A program made the position numbers and the translations under genes. Shown here piece after piece: positions 33,685 through 42,727 of a stretch of DNA of 64,000 bases. Location: the NCBI RefSeq assembly GCF_018132105.1, contig NZ_JWHL01000010.1, positions 1 through 64,000 on the forward strand. The letters are read 5' to 3'. Within the stretch, counting starts at the first letter, position 1. Each line of letters begins with the position of its first letter. This stretch comes from Methanocalculus chunghsingensis (GTDB lineage: Archaea > Halobacteriota > Methanomicrobia > Methanomicrobiales > Methanocorpusculaceae). Under the pieces are notes generated by a model. It saw nothing but the letters and a program-made list of their open reading frames with translations. It was not told the DNA's origin and did no database searches.

Positions 33685-34823
33685 GAGACGATTGCCGCCG
33701 CCGGGATGGTAATGATCCATGCGATGATGATCTCACGGACGACACCCCACCGGACCGCTGCGGACCCTTGCGTCGACCCGACACCCATGATCGCCCCGCT
33801 CATCGCATGGGTGGTGGAGACAGGGATACCGAGGGCGGTCATCGCCGAAAGGACGAGACCACCGGAGGTTGATGCAGAGAAGCCCTGGTACGGAGTTATC
33901 CTGGTTATTCTGTTTGCAAGCTTATCGATGACCCGCCATCCTCCAAGGAGTGTTCCAAGCGAAATAGCACCGCAGGATGCGAGGATTACCCAGAGCGGGA
34001 CCTCAAATTCGGTGAGAAGCCCTCCTGCCACAAGGATGGCGGTGATGATACCCATCGCGTTCTGGGCATCATTACTTCCATGGCCGATGGCATGGAATGA
34101 AGCAGAGACGATCTGGAGCTTCCTGAAGATGTAGTTCATTCTCCGGGGGGTGGATGCATGGCTGAGGTATCGCATGATCAATGCTGCAAAGCCGTACGCA
34201 GCGATGAATCCGAGGGTCGGTGAGATGACGATGAATATCACAACTGCGAGAATACCCTTTATCTCGACGAGACCAAGCATCATCCCGACCGGTATGCTGA
34301 CGGCAAATCCGATGACGGCACCGAGCCCGAAGTAGAGCAGCTTCCGATCTCCAAGGCACCAGGCAAACGATCCAAAAAGGGCTGACCCGATGAGAAGACC
34401 GATGAAGCCTAATCTGAGGAAGGCGACGATCACCTCCCCGCTCGGCCATATCACTCCAAAGAAGCCGCCCGCACCGATACCGGCACCCATGACCCCTCCG
34501 ATAAGTGAATGGCTGCTTGATACAGGAATACCAAAATGCGAGCAGAAGAAGACCCAGAAGACTGCTCCGACGAGTCCGGTGACAAGAAGGAACGGGGTGA
34601 GGATCGCCGGATCGACGATCCCCTTGCCGATCGTCTTTGCGATGGCTGTTGTGAAGAGGAGCGGGCCGACAAGATTGAAGAAAGCGGCAAGACCGACCGC
34701 CTGAAGCGGGGTGAGTACTTTGGTTGCAATCACCGTTGCAATCGAATTTGCGGCATCATTGAGCCCATTGACGAAATTAAAGAGAAGGGCCAGTATAATG
34801 CCCACAATAATAAGAATCTCCAT
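33642..34823 (-). CDS. pit: Inorganic phosphate transporter, PiT family
   Basis: Membrane permease of 393 residues with about ten to eleven helices and the duplicated PiT signature: GLNDAANSIATVIATKVL near the N-terminus and GSNDAQNAMGIITAIL in the middle. PVSSSHSLIGG and PVSTTHAMSGAIMG are also family hallmarks. It imports phosphate with protons or sodium. The PhoU-like gene lies six bases upstream on the same strand, the usual pairing. It overlaps nth in tail-to-tail orientation. Confidence 0.94.
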   Translation of the reverse strand: MEILIIVGIILALLFNFVNGLNDAANSIATVIATKVLTPLQAVGLAAFFNLVGPLLFTTAIAKTIGKGIVDPAILTPFLLVTGLVGAVFWVFFCSHFGIPVSSSHSLIGGVMGAGIGAGGFFGVIWPSGEVIVAFLRLGFIGLLIGSALFGSFAWCLGDRKLLYFGLGAVIGFAVSIPVGMMLGLVEIKGILAVVIFIVISPTLGFIAAYGFAALIMRYLSHASTPRRMNYIFRKLQIVSASFHAIGHGSNDAQNAMGIITAILVAGGLLTEFEVPLWVILASCGAISLGTLLGGWRVIDKLANRITRITPYQGFSASTSGGLVLSAMTALGIPVSTTHAMSGAIMGVGSTQGSAAVRWGVVREIIIAWIITIPAAAIVSYVFFAVASQVFPG

Positions 34824-34829
34824 ACCAGC

Positions 34830-35459
34830 TCACGAATGACGGATGGCTATATCTGCAAGAACATTTGCCGCATCCTCACACTTATCAGTGGCAAGTTCAA
34901 GGTTCTCATAGATATCCTTGAGTTTGAGGATACGGATGGCATCCGTGCCACAGAAGAGATCTTTGATCGCATGGGCAAGGACATCATCGGCGAGGTTCTC
35001 AAGCCGGTTGATCTCGATGCACTTCTGTTCAAGTAACTTCGGATCCCGTATCCGACGTATCTCCCGGACAGCGATAGCAACCTCCGCCGCAGAGAGATAG
35101 ATCAGTTTGGCAAACTCCTGCATGTATTCATCTGTCTCTTCGATTCCGTAATTGAGCATCAGCCGCGCCGTCCCGTCAATATAATCGAGAATATCATCAA
35201 GCGCGGTTGTCAGTCTGGATATCTCCTCCGGTTCAAGCGGTGTGATGAAGCTCCTGTTCAGTTCGGCATAGGCACGGTGGGCTAATGCGTCCCCCTGGTG
35301 CTCGAGATTTTTAATCTCTTTTATCTTCGCCTCGACACCGTTATAGTCATTGACGAGCTCAACGAGCAGACGCCCTGCCTCGGTTGTTGTATCTGCGAGT
35401 TGCTCGAAGATATCAAAAAATATATAGTCGTTTGGAATAATCCAGTCTCGTAAGCCCAC
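34830..35459 (-). CDS. PhoU-like regulator of phosphate permease (DUF47)
   Basis: An all-helical 209-residue protein of the DUF47 family: IFFDIFEQLADTTTEAGRLLVELV, EHQGDALAHRAYAELNRSFITPLEPEEISRLTTALDDILDYIDGTA and NRLENLADDVLAHAIKDLF. Such proteins are encoded with PiT permeases and are thought to control their activity. It starts at GTG 35459 (alternatives are internal) and precedes the permease gene by six bases, first in the operon. Confidence 0.93.
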   Translation of the reverse strand: MGLRDWIIPNDYIFFDIFEQLADTTTEAGRLLVELVNDYNGVEAKIKEIKNLEHQGDALAHRAYAELNRSFITPLEPEEISRLTTALDDILDYIDGTARLMLNYGIEETDEYMQEFAKLIYLSAAEVAIAVREIRRIRDPKLLEQKCIEINRLENLADDVLAHAIKDLFCGTDAIRILKLKDIYENLELATDKCEDAANVLADIAIRHS

Positions 35460-35573
35460 AAGACACCACTCTTACAAGGTAATTGAAAGATAAAAAGGTC
35501 TTGATTTGTTCGTGAATTCTCCCCACCTGAGATATTCAGTTTTAGTGAGAAGTATCATGAAAAAACCTTCTAT

Positions 35574-36428
35574 TCACATTCCACGGGATTGTGCCCGGCA
35601 GCCGATAAACTCACGGATCATATGTGCTGCAACAGCAGCCGTCTGCCCCTGATCATCGGGGAGGACCTCGACATAATCAAATCCGACCGCCTGTGGCGCC
35701 AGTGCCCTGATGACGGTCCGCACATCCCGAGGCGTCATGCCGAAGGGATCAGGCGTTCCAAGGCCTGGTGTCAGACAGGAGTCGATGGCATCCGCATCGA
35801 TCGAAAGATAGAGGCTCTCTTCACCGATGAGGGCCTTGATCCGTGTGATGATCGATGCGATCCCTTCTTCATGTACCTGATCGGCGGTGAAGAGATGATG
35901 GGATCGTGCACGCTGGAACTCCTCGCGTGAACCGCTCCGCCCACCAATGATGATGATCCCCTGCAGACCCATCTCTTCAACACGGGCGGTAACGCAGTCA
36001 TGATTATAGCGCGACCCCCGGTACTCATCCTGAAAGTCAAGGTGGGCATCGCAGACGACATACCATCCCGGCTTCGCCGCGCGGACTGCACCAATTGTGA
36101 TGGAGTGCTCCCCGCCGAGCATCACCGGGCATTTCCCGTCACCAAGGATCATCGATACGGTCTCTTCAACCTGCCCGGTGACCTCTTCCGGATCACAGTC
36201 CGGATAGAGATCGCCGAGATCAATAAACGGAATGTCAGTCAGCTCGAGATCGTACATTGGCATATAGGGCTCAAAATTGTACGATATCGCACGGATCGCA
36301 TTCGGGGCTGCCCGTGTCCCTGCCTTGAATGAAGTCGTCCCATCATAGGGGACACCAAAGATGACATAGTCTGCCTCATCGTACGAGGCTTCCGCATCAG
36401 CAAAAAGAGAGTTTGAAAATGGCTGCAT
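35574..36428 (-). CDS. speB: Agmatinase (ureohydrolase family)
   Basis: Cleaves agmatine to putrescine and urea. The 284 residues carry the two-manganese site: GGEHSITIG (about 105), DAHLDFQDEY (about 127), NHDC and SIDADAIDSCLTPGLGTPDPFG (about 203-224). In archaea agmatine from arginine leads to putrescine and spermidine. The gene lies two bases after the aIF5A gene, and spermidine is the donor for the hypusine-type modification of that factor, which makes the pairing meaningful. Confidence 0.93.
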   Translation of the reverse strand: MQPFSNSLFADAEASYDEADYVIFGVPYDGTTSFKAGTRAAPNAIRAISYNFEPYMPMYDLELTDIPFIDLGDLYPDCDPEEVTGQVEETVSMILGDGKCPVMLGGEHSITIGAVRAAKPGWYVVCDAHLDFQDEYRGSRYNHDCVTARVEEMGLQGIIIIGGRSGSREEFQRARSHHLFTADQVHEEGIASIITRIKALIGEESLYLSIDADAIDSCLTPGLGTPDPFGMTPRDVRTVIRALAPQAVGFDYVEVLPDDQGQTAAVAAHMIREFIGCRAQSRGM

Positions 36429-36430
36429 AC

Positions 36431-36811
36431 TCAGATGTCAAGCTTTCTCTTGCCAAGAGACTCGATATACGGGACTTCCTTTCCAGGTTCGATATGAGAG
36501 AGCTGATCATCGTCAAGGGTCAGTTCGAAGTTTGTAAATTCCTTCATGTCCATGAACTGAACCGTGTTGGCTGCAATGGTGATCACCTGTGCACTCTTCC
36601 GCTCGACGATTGGTGCATAAATCTTCTGGGAGACAGGCGATACGACTGATCGCTTCATGCCGTCAAAGATACCGACAACATCAAGCCGTGCCTTTGCAGA
36701 TCCATGTTTTCCAGGCTTTGAGATGGAGATGCTCTGAATTTTGCATGGTTCATCATCAACGACAACATACCGACCCTCTCTCAGCTTCCCAACTTCTGTC
36801 TGTTCTTTCAT
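36431..36811 (-). CDS. eif5A: Translation initiation factor aIF5A
   Basis: Archaeal homologue of eIF5A/EF-P, which helps ribosomes through difficult peptide bonds. The 126-residue protein has the N-terminal SH3-like domain with the modification loop SKPGKHGSAKARLDV (about 30-44), whose lysine after PG receives deoxyhypusine or hypusine from spermidine, and a C-terminal OB fold. It is the first gene of a two-gene operon with speB. A TATA-like CAATAAATTAC (minus strand, about 36830-36841) lies upstream. Confidence 0.96.
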   Translation of the reverse strand: MKEQTEVGKLREGRYVVVDDEPCKIQSISISKPGKHGSAKARLDVVGIFDGMKRSVVSPVSQKIYAPIVERKSAQVITIAANTVQFMDMKEFTNFELTLDDDQLSHIEPGKEVPYIESLGKRKLDI

Positions 36812-36869
36812 AGCAATCTTACTCGCAGGAGTAATTTATTGAATCAGGAGAACATAAACACACCGCAGG

Positions 36870-37655
36870 ATGATCGAGACTCCCTTTCTCCATGCGTGCC
36901 AGCGAATCGGCAGGAGTGTAGCCGATGAAATAGATGATATCGTCGGTACTGAGCGTGGAGGAGTGATGATCCGGATGGGTGCGGATCTGACCCCGACCGA
37001 GTTGATCGATGAGATCGCCGAAGAATCTGTCATCAGCATATTGCGCGAGACCGGGATCTGTGCAGAGGTGATCAGTGAAGAGTCCGGACGAATCCTCCTT
37101 CCAGGTGGAGCGGGGACGATCTATCTCGATCCTATCGATGGCACGTATAATGCCGTTGCCGGCATCCCTTTTTATGCAATATCACTTGCCTATGCAGAGG
37201 ATGAGGTCGTCACTGAAGGGTTTGTAAAAGATCTCGCGTCAGGGGAGGAATTCTATGCCGCTTTGGGAGGGGGTGCCTATTCTAATGGGACGCCGATCAT
37301 GGTCTCGGGGATCTCTCTGCTTGAAGAGAGTGCAATGAGCCTGTACGGCAGGAAGTTTGATCCTGAACGCGCAATGCAGCTTGGTCAGAAGATACGGCGA
37401 TGGAGACTCCTTGGGGCATCTGCACTTGAGCTCTGTTATGTCGCCTGCGGCAGGATCGATGGTTTTGTCGATCTCAGAAATACGCTTCGAAATATCGATG
37501 CCGTCGCCGGGATACTCATCTGCAGTGAGGCGGGAGGGATCGTCTCCGGGCTGGATGGAACTCCGGTCACCTTCCCCGAGGATGTCTCGGTCGGGAGATG
37601 CCTGGTTGCAACGAATGCGGTGATCCACCGGAAAGTGATCGAGTACCTGAGGTGA
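36870..37655 (+). CDS. Bifunctional fructose-1,6-bisphosphatase / inositol monophosphatase
   Basis: Mg-dependent phosphatase of the archaeal FBPase/IMPase family, 261 residues. Motifs are SEESGR (about 69), the metal site LDPIDGTYNAVAGIPFY (about 87-103) and GASALELCYVACGRIDGFVD near the C-terminus. It serves gluconeogenesis and inositol phosphate turnover. NAD kinase follows at once, start directly after stop; in Methanocaldococcus the two activities are fused into one protein, so this adjacency is an old association. Divergent from aIF5A. Confidence 0.93.
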   Translation: MIETPFLHACQRIGRSVADEIDDIVGTERGGVMIRMGADLTPTELIDEIAEESVISILRETGICAEVISEESGRILLPGGAGTIYLDPIDGTYNAVAGIPFYAISLAYAEDEVVTEGFVKDLASGEEFYAALGGGAYSNGTPIMVSGISLLEESAMSLYGRKFDPERAMQLGQKIRRWRLLGASALELCYVACGRIDGFVDLRNTLRNIDAVAGILICSEAGGIVSGLDGTPVTFPEDVSVGRCLVATNAVIHRKVIEYLR

Positions 37656-38477
37656 ATGATGCGTTATATTGTTGCACCCCGGATTGACCAGGATGATGCT
37701 CTTGAATATGCAAAACGCCTGGGTGAGGAGTTAATTCGGGCAGGCCATACCGTCTTTTTTGAGGAAGGGGCGGCTGCCATCTTCGGATCTGCCGGGGTCT
37801 CGATCAGCGATGCGAAGGATATCGCAGACCTGATCGTTACCATTGGCGGTGACGGGACGGTCCTCCGGACGGTTGCACAGATGAAGAGACAGATCCCGAT
37901 CATCGGGGTGAACCGGGGGGAGGTCGGTTTCCTGGCGGATCTCGAACCGGAGAATGCAATTGCCTTCCTGACATCCCTTGAACCGGACTTTCCCGTGGAG
38001 GAGAGGATGCGCCTCTCCCTCATAATTGACGGCAAAGAGGTCGGAGATGCATTGAATGAGGCACTCATCGTCACCACCCGTCCCGCCAAGATGCTCCGCT
38101 TCTCGATCGTCATCGATGGCATCGTGGCAGAGACATTTCGTGCGGACGGAATGATCATCGGGACCCCGACGGGCTCGACGGCATATGCAATGAGTGCGGG
38201 CGGACCGATTGTGGACCCCTGGATTGAGGGCGTCCTGATCGTTCCGCTGGCCCCTTACATGCTCTCATCCCGACCTCATCTCATCTCAACAGAGAGGGAT
38301 TTTGAGATCAGGCTCGACAGTGACAAGCCTGCACATCTTGTCATCGACGGTGTCGAGATCTGTTCGCTCGGCCGCTATGCCTCAATCACCATCCGGAGTG
38401 CTGAGGAGCCCGCCCTCTTCATCAGTTCGGACCGGAATTTCTTTGAGAAGGTTGACCAGAAGCTCCGACGTCTCTGA
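37656..38477 (+). CDS. nadK: NAD kinase
   Basis: Makes NADP from NAD with ATP or polyphosphate. The 273 residues include IGGDGTVLRTVA (about 63-74), the NE/D region around EERMRLSL and ALNEALIVTT, and GTPTGSTAYAMSAGGPIV (about 168-185). The start is the ATG immediately after the FBPase stop; a second ATG lies three bases on. Translation is probably coupled. Confidence 0.95.
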   Translation: MMRYIVAPRIDQDDALEYAKRLGEELIRAGHTVFFEEGAAAIFGSAGVSISDAKDIADLIVTIGGDGTVLRTVAQMKRQIPIIGVNRGEVGFLADLEPENAIAFLTSLEPDFPVEERMRLSLIIDGKEVGDALNEALIVTTRPAKMLRFSIVIDGIVAETFRADGMIIGTPTGSTAYAMSAGGPIVDPWIEGVLIVPLAPYMLSSRPHLISTERDFEIRLDSDKPAHLVIDGVEICSLGRYASITIRSAEEPALFISSDRNFFEKVDQKLRRL

Positions 38478-38517
38478 TGATCAGTTTTATCGTTGTATCG
38501 ATGAATCTCTATCCTGA

Positions 38518-39240
38518 GTGAGTTCTATGGATGAGATGAGAACGGATCTGAATTATGCTGAGATTGCGGCTGTACTGAAGAGGGAGCTGGGGATGGAGGG
38601 ATCCCCGGTTGCCATCAAACTCGCCGGATCAAAGGAGCAGATTCCTCCGGGAATCGAAGAGATCGGTGATGTAACCAAGCACTGTATGATGGTCACAATG
38701 GCCAGGAAGGAAGGGAGATGCTTCTATGCAACCGCTGAGAAGCATCAGTGTATGGGCGGTGCATGGGCACTCGGCCTGCGTGAACAGACTGCATCGCTGA
38801 GATCAGGCGAGTTTTACTTCAAGCTTGGCAAGTACGAGAGCTGGGCCGCATGCCGCCGGACCATCGACCGTATCCCGCACCTCCCCTCCGGTGAGACCTG
38901 GGCGACACTCTACTCCCCGCTTGAATCGACCCCCTTCTCCCCGCATGTCGTCCTGATCATCGCCGAACCCAGGGCGATGCTCAAAACCGCCCAGAGTATC
39001 CTGTACCGCATGGGCGGTCGGTTCCATCCTGAGATGTCAGGGATTCAGTCGGTCTGCTCAGATGCGACGGCAACCGTCTATCTCAGCGGGGAGCCGAATA
39101 TCTCACTTGGCTGCGATGGCTCAAGGAAATTTTCGGGGATCGCAGATGGCGAGATGGTGATGGGTATTCCCGGCGAGATGCTGCCAGAGATCGCAGCAGC
39201 ACTTCCGATTGTTACCGGGGCACCCGGATCAAAGAAATAA
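38518..39240 (+). CDS. DUF169 family protein
   Basis: A 240-residue protein of the DUF169 family, which is frequent in methanogens and anaerobes and has no assigned role. Cysteines in KHCMMV, RCFYATAEKHQCMGGAWALGL and SVCSDATA could bind metal or a cluster. GTG 38518 is the longest start; ATG 38527 is an alternative. It lies 40 bases after nadK on the same strand and may be in the same transcript. Confidence 0.85.
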   Translation: MSSMDEMRTDLNYAEIAAVLKRELGMEGSPVAIKLAGSKEQIPPGIEEIGDVTKHCMMVTMARKEGRCFYATAEKHQCMGGAWALGLREQTASLRSGEFYFKLGKYESWAACRRTIDRIPHLPSGETWATLYSPLESTPFSPHVVLIIAEPRAMLKTAQSILYRMGGRFHPEMSGIQSVCSDATATVYLSGEPNISLGCDGSRKFSGIADGEMVMGIPGEMLPEIAAALPIVTGAPGSKK

Positions 39241-39243
39241 TCC

Positions 39244-39249
39244 TTTTTT
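39244..39249 (+). terminator. Oligo-T terminator candidate after the DUF169 gene
   Basis: Six T directly after the stop at 39240. A new TATA-like CATTATATG follows at about 39263-39270, suggesting the transcript ends here and the homoserine operon has its own promoter. Confidence 0.35.
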
Positions 39250-39306
39250 CGATCTCCGAATCATTATATGACCTGCAGGCGAGTACGTACACATAGGTGT
39301 GATAAC

Positions 39307-39810
39307 GTGCGGGTCTCGATGAAACTTGAGCTGAAGGATACACCGGGGCAGCTCCTCGGCGCATTAAAGCCGATCTCAGATATCGGAGGGAATATCATCA
39401 CGGTCATCCATCAGCGGGATGGAACCTCGGCTGAGAATACGCTCATCGTTGATATCACCATCGAGCTTCCGGAACATAAGCTTGAATCCTTAATTGCCAC
39501 ACTACAGGAGCGCGGGTGTGGTGTGGTCCGGGTTGGAAAAGAGAGACTTCACCAGAAGCGATCCCTGATTATGATCGGGCACCTGATGCATACCGATCTC
39601 ACCGATACCGTCGATCATATCGATCAGACCGGATATGCAGAGGTCTCTGAACTTCATATGGTGATGCCGGCGATCAATGAGCCGTCCACGGCAAAGATCA
39701 CCATACGGGCGGAGTCTCCCGAGGATATGCGCCGTGCCATCTCGATCCTGCATGAGGTCACCGCACGAAAAGAGATTCTGGTTCTTGAACCTCTGGAGGG
39801 TATGGAATGA
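39307..39810 (+). CDS. ACT-domain amino-acid-binding regulatory protein
   Basis: About 167 residues with two ACT-like halves: VSMKLELKDTPGQLLGALKPISDIGGNIITVIHQR at the N-terminus and a second beta-alpha-beta region around IGHLMHTDLTDTVDHIDQTGYAEVSELHMVMP. It probably binds an amino acid and adjusts the next enzyme, homoserine dehydrogenase, with which it overlaps by four bases. GTG 39307 has a plausible ribosome site (AGGTGTGAT); the open frame extends upstream to 39268 but the TATA element sits there. Confidence 0.82.
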   Translation: MRVSMKLELKDTPGQLLGALKPISDIGGNIITVIHQRDGTSAENTLIVDITIELPEHKLESLIATLQERGCGVVRVGKERLHQKRSLIMIGHLMHTDLTDTVDHIDQTGYAEVSELHMVMPAINEPSTAKITIRAESPEDMRRAISILHEVTARKEILVLEPLEGME

Positions 39811-40793
39811 GGGTTGCCATTATCGGATTTGGCGCAGTCGGCCAGGGGGTTGCTGCGGTGCTTGCCGATCCCGTTCATGGGTTCACCCTGACGGGGGTCG
39901 CGGACTCACGATCTGCGATCATGAATGGAGATGGGCTCAATCCCGAAGAGATCCTGGCAAAGAAGAAAGAGACAGGTCTCTGCGGCATTGAAGGGAAGAG
40001 TGCAGCGGATATTCTTGCATCCGGTGTATTTGATATCCTTGTCGAGGCGTCACCGACCAACGCCAATGGCGGAGAGCCCGCAACATCGCTCATCCGATCG
40101 ACCCTCAGATCCGGCAGGCATGTCGTCACCTCAAATAAAGGTCCGATCGCCTCTGCGTACCATGAGCTGAAAGCGATCGCAGATGAGCAGAAGGTCGGCC
40201 TCGGGTATGAGGCGACGGTCGCCGGAGCGGTTCCGGTGATCAACGGGATCCGCCATGGTCTTGCCGGAAACACCATCAGATCACTCTATGGGATCTTAAA
40301 CGGCACCTGCAACTATATCCTGACCCGGATGCGTGATGAGGGGCTCACCTATCAGCAGGCACTGCAGGAGGCCCGTGATCTCGGGTATGCTGAAGCGGAT
40401 CCGACCTATGATGTCAAAGGGATCGATGCAGCCATCAAACTGGTCATCCTGGCAAATACCCTTCTTGGAATGAATGTCACCCTCTCGGATGTCGATATCT
40501 CAGGTATCGATCTCGTCACCGTGGAGGCCCTCAATCTTGCCGAGGATGAGGGATCGACGGTCCGGCTCATCGGTGAGATCATCCCGGAACGAAAGATCAT
40601 CCGGGTTTCGCCCCGCGTCCTTGCTCTCGACCATCCCCTTGTCGTAGACGGAACACTCAACGCAATTCAGGTCTGCACCGATATGGCAGGGCATGTGACC
40701 TTCATCGGCCGGGGTGCCGGAGCCCAGCCGACCGCTAGTGCAATACTCGCCGATCTCATCTCAATCAGGGATTATTATGGCGGGCGTTCTTGA
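39807..40793 (+). CDS. hom: Homoserine dehydrogenase
   Basis: Reduces aspartate semialdehyde to homoserine in threonine and methionine synthesis. The 328 residues have an N-terminal Rossmann fold (VAIIGFGAVGQGVAAVL) and the catalytic region GTCNYILTRM, GLTYQQALQEARDLGYAEADPTYDVKGIDAAIKL with its lysine and acidic residues. There is no C-terminal ACT domain; the ACT protein encoded just upstream, overlapping by four bases, may supply feedback control. The next gene overlaps its 3' end by 17 bases. Confidence 0.93.
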   Translation: MRVAIIGFGAVGQGVAAVLADPVHGFTLTGVADSRSAIMNGDGLNPEEILAKKKETGLCGIEGKSAADILASGVFDILVEASPTNANGGEPATSLIRSTLRSGRHVVTSNKGPIASAYHELKAIADEQKVGLGYEATVAGAVPVINGIRHGLAGNTIRSLYGILNGTCNYILTRMRDEGLTYQQALQEARDLGYAEADPTYDVKGIDAAIKLVILANTLLGMNVTLSDVDISGIDLVTVEALNLAEDEGSTVRLIGEIIPERKIIRVSPRVLALDHPLVVDGTLNAIQVCTDMAGHVTFIGRGAGAQPTASAILADLISIRDYYGGRS

Positions 40794-41886
40794 GAAGAGA
40801 AATAAGATCCTCTCACTGATGCGGCGGCTCACACTGGACGAGGGCTCCTTTACCATCGCAGATATTGCACACCAGATGGATATTCCCCGAAGTACTGCAC
40901 AGGACTGGATAAACCGGCTCATTGAGGATGAGTGTATCGTCATCTCCTCACCGGGCAAGGGGAGGGAAGCCACACGATATATCGCACGAACTGCTCTTCC
41001 CCAGACAATCTGTAAACGGATCTTCTCGACCTGCGACGGCGACCTCGTCGAGATCTATCATGAATGCATGAGTAGCGGATGTGCCGCGTTCTGTAAACAT
41101 CATCACGGGCGTGCCGGGGGTGTCCTGACCGATGTCAGACGGGACGGAACACTCCTGCGGGAGATGGGGCGTATCGGATCCGTTGACGCAGCGGTGGGGA
41201 TCTCCCCTCTTCCTGCAGTCGGTGTTGTTGCAATACGACAGGAAGGGGATCAGATCGTCCAGACGATCCGATCCTTCGGCGGACCGGCCTACTCCCTCAC
41301 CGAGATGATGTCACGAGCTGAAGGGGTACTCTCTGTCGAGACACACCGGAACGGAACTATTGTCGAAGGGGATGTCTATACGAAGGCACTGCGGCGGCTT
41401 CTCATCGGGATCGATGATACCGACTCCCGGGAGGATGGTGCGACATTTGCCCTTGCCTATGCCCTTCTCCAGCGACTCGGACGGTGCGAGGGGGTGATGC
41501 CGATCTCCCACAAGGTTGCGATGCTCTATCCGGGAATCTCTGAAAAGACTGCGGGCAACTCATGCAGCCTCATCGAGCTGGCAGCCGGGGAGGATGCGAT
41601 CTCCGGGATCATCAAACAGGCGGTTGCATTCGTTGCCGGAGAGTCAGCATCGCCTGAATGGGGGATCGCTATCAGGACAGGGCTGGCAGAGCAGGAGGGG
41701 CTGCGTGCGTTTGGTGAGCAGGCACGGCAGGAGCGGGTCACGATCGGTGATGCAGAAGCTCTTGCCCAGGAGACAGGCATCCATCTCATCGGCGGCCGCG
41801 GGGTGATCGGGGCGCTTGCCGCGGTCTCACTCCAGGGATGTTCCGATGAGATCCTTTTAAACCCTGATCATCCTTTCAATCCGTAA
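40777..41886 (+). CDS. HTH protein with a TiaS-like domain
   Basis: A 369-residue protein. The N-terminal 70 residues are a winged helix (RRLTLDEGSFTIADIAHQMDIPRSTAQDWINRLIEDECIV). A cysteine/histidine patch follows (HECMSSGCAAFCKHHHGRAGG, about 105-125). The C-terminal half begins LLIGIDDTDSREDGATFALAYALLQRLG, the motif of the ATP-binding domain of TiaS, the tRNA-Ile2 agmatinylcytidine synthetase, and ends with HLIGGRGVIGALAAVSL. It lacks the full TiaS architecture, so the target is unknown. It is translationally coupled to hom. The ATG at 40777 is preferred over an upstream in-frame start. Confidence 0.65.
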   Translation: MAGVLEKRNKILSLMRRLTLDEGSFTIADIAHQMDIPRSTAQDWINRLIEDECIVISSPGKGREATRYIARTALPQTICKRIFSTCDGDLVEIYHECMSSGCAAFCKHHHGRAGGVLTDVRRDGTLLREMGRIGSVDAAVGISPLPAVGVVAIRQEGDQIVQTIRSFGGPAYSLTEMMSRAEGVLSVETHRNGTIVEGDVYTKALRRLLIGIDDTDSREDGATFALAYALLQRLGRCEGVMPISHKVAMLYPGISEKTAGNSCSLIELAAGEDAISGIIKQAVAFVAGESASPEWGIAIRTGLAEQEGLRAFGEQARQERVTIGDAEALAQETGIHLIGGRGVIGALAAVSLQGCSDEILLNPDHPFNP

Positions 41887-42626
41887 TTCCAGTCCCGCTC
41901 CATGGCATCATTGAGCATCGAGACGATCGCTCCGACAAGAACCTCCGTCATCTTCATTCCTTTCTCCCTGCTTCCCTTCGTGGGGTCGCCTGTTGCACCG
42001 CAGTCGGTCAGCTCTGAGAAGCACCATTTCAGATCCCCAAACACCGGAAGATCCGGTACCCTCCCTTCTGCATGTTCCGGCTGGCAGAGCTCTTCGAAGA
42101 GGGCAAGGCCGATGGACATCTCACCCTCACCACCATGGCCGAGGCCCCCCCAGACCTCGAAGAAGCCGTCAGGGAGGATGGGACCGATACTCTCCCACCA
42201 TGCACCGAGTGCGATGATCCGCATCTCCGGGTGCCTGACCTTGACGGTCCGTGCCGCCACCTCGATCGGTGCGATGTTGCCGTCATGGCCATTAAGGATG
42301 AATACCCGCCTGATCCCTTCCCGATGAAGCGACTCAAGAATCTCTGTGATGATCGCGATCTCTGTTCCGAAACTGAGCGATATTGTAAAAGGAAACTCCC
42401 GGTAATGCTCTGAGACACCGTACGGGACTGCCGGGAGTACGGCGGCACCGGGGATTTTTGCGGCAACCGCATCTGCGAGGGCGGCCGCAGTGAGGGCATC
42501 GGTTCCGAAGGGGAGATGGCCGCCATGGCTCTCGAGTGAGCCGAGCGGGAGGATCACCATCCTGAATGGTTCGGCAGTATAATCTGCTGCGGTCAGATGC
42601 TGGATGAGGCGAGGATTCTTCTCCAT
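41868..42626 (-). CDS. Creatininase-family amidohydrolase, ArfB candidate
   Basis: A 252-residue metal-dependent amidohydrolase. The family motifs are LGSLESHGGHLPFGTDALTA (metal ligands E, H, D; about 28-47), FILNGHDGNIAPIEVAART and GLGHGGEGEMS. In methanogens a member of this family (ArfB) deformylates the second intermediate of riboflavin and F420 synthesis, and that is the most likely job here, but the sequence alone cannot separate ArfB from other members. ATG 42626 is chosen over an upstream TTG. It is convergent with the TiaS-like gene, overlapping by 19 bases. Confidence 0.72.
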   Translation of the reverse strand: MEKNPRLIQHLTAADYTAEPFRMVILPLGSLESHGGHLPFGTDALTAAALADAVAAKIPGAAVLPAVPYGVSEHYREFPFTISLSFGTEIAIITEILESLHREGIRRVFILNGHDGNIAPIEVAARTVKVRHPEMRIIALGAWWESIGPILPDGFFEVWGGLGHGGEGEMSIGLALFEELCQPEHAEGRVPDLPVFGDLKWCFSELTDCGATGDPTKGSREKGMKMTEVLVGAIVSMLNDAMERDWNYGLKG

Positions 42627-42727
42627 AGATTCAGAAATGATGCTAAAGTTGATCAATGTATTGTAATGTTCTCAAATACTGTTAATAGGGATTCTTTCTT
42701 ATACCCTCGACCCAAACGTCATTGGAT

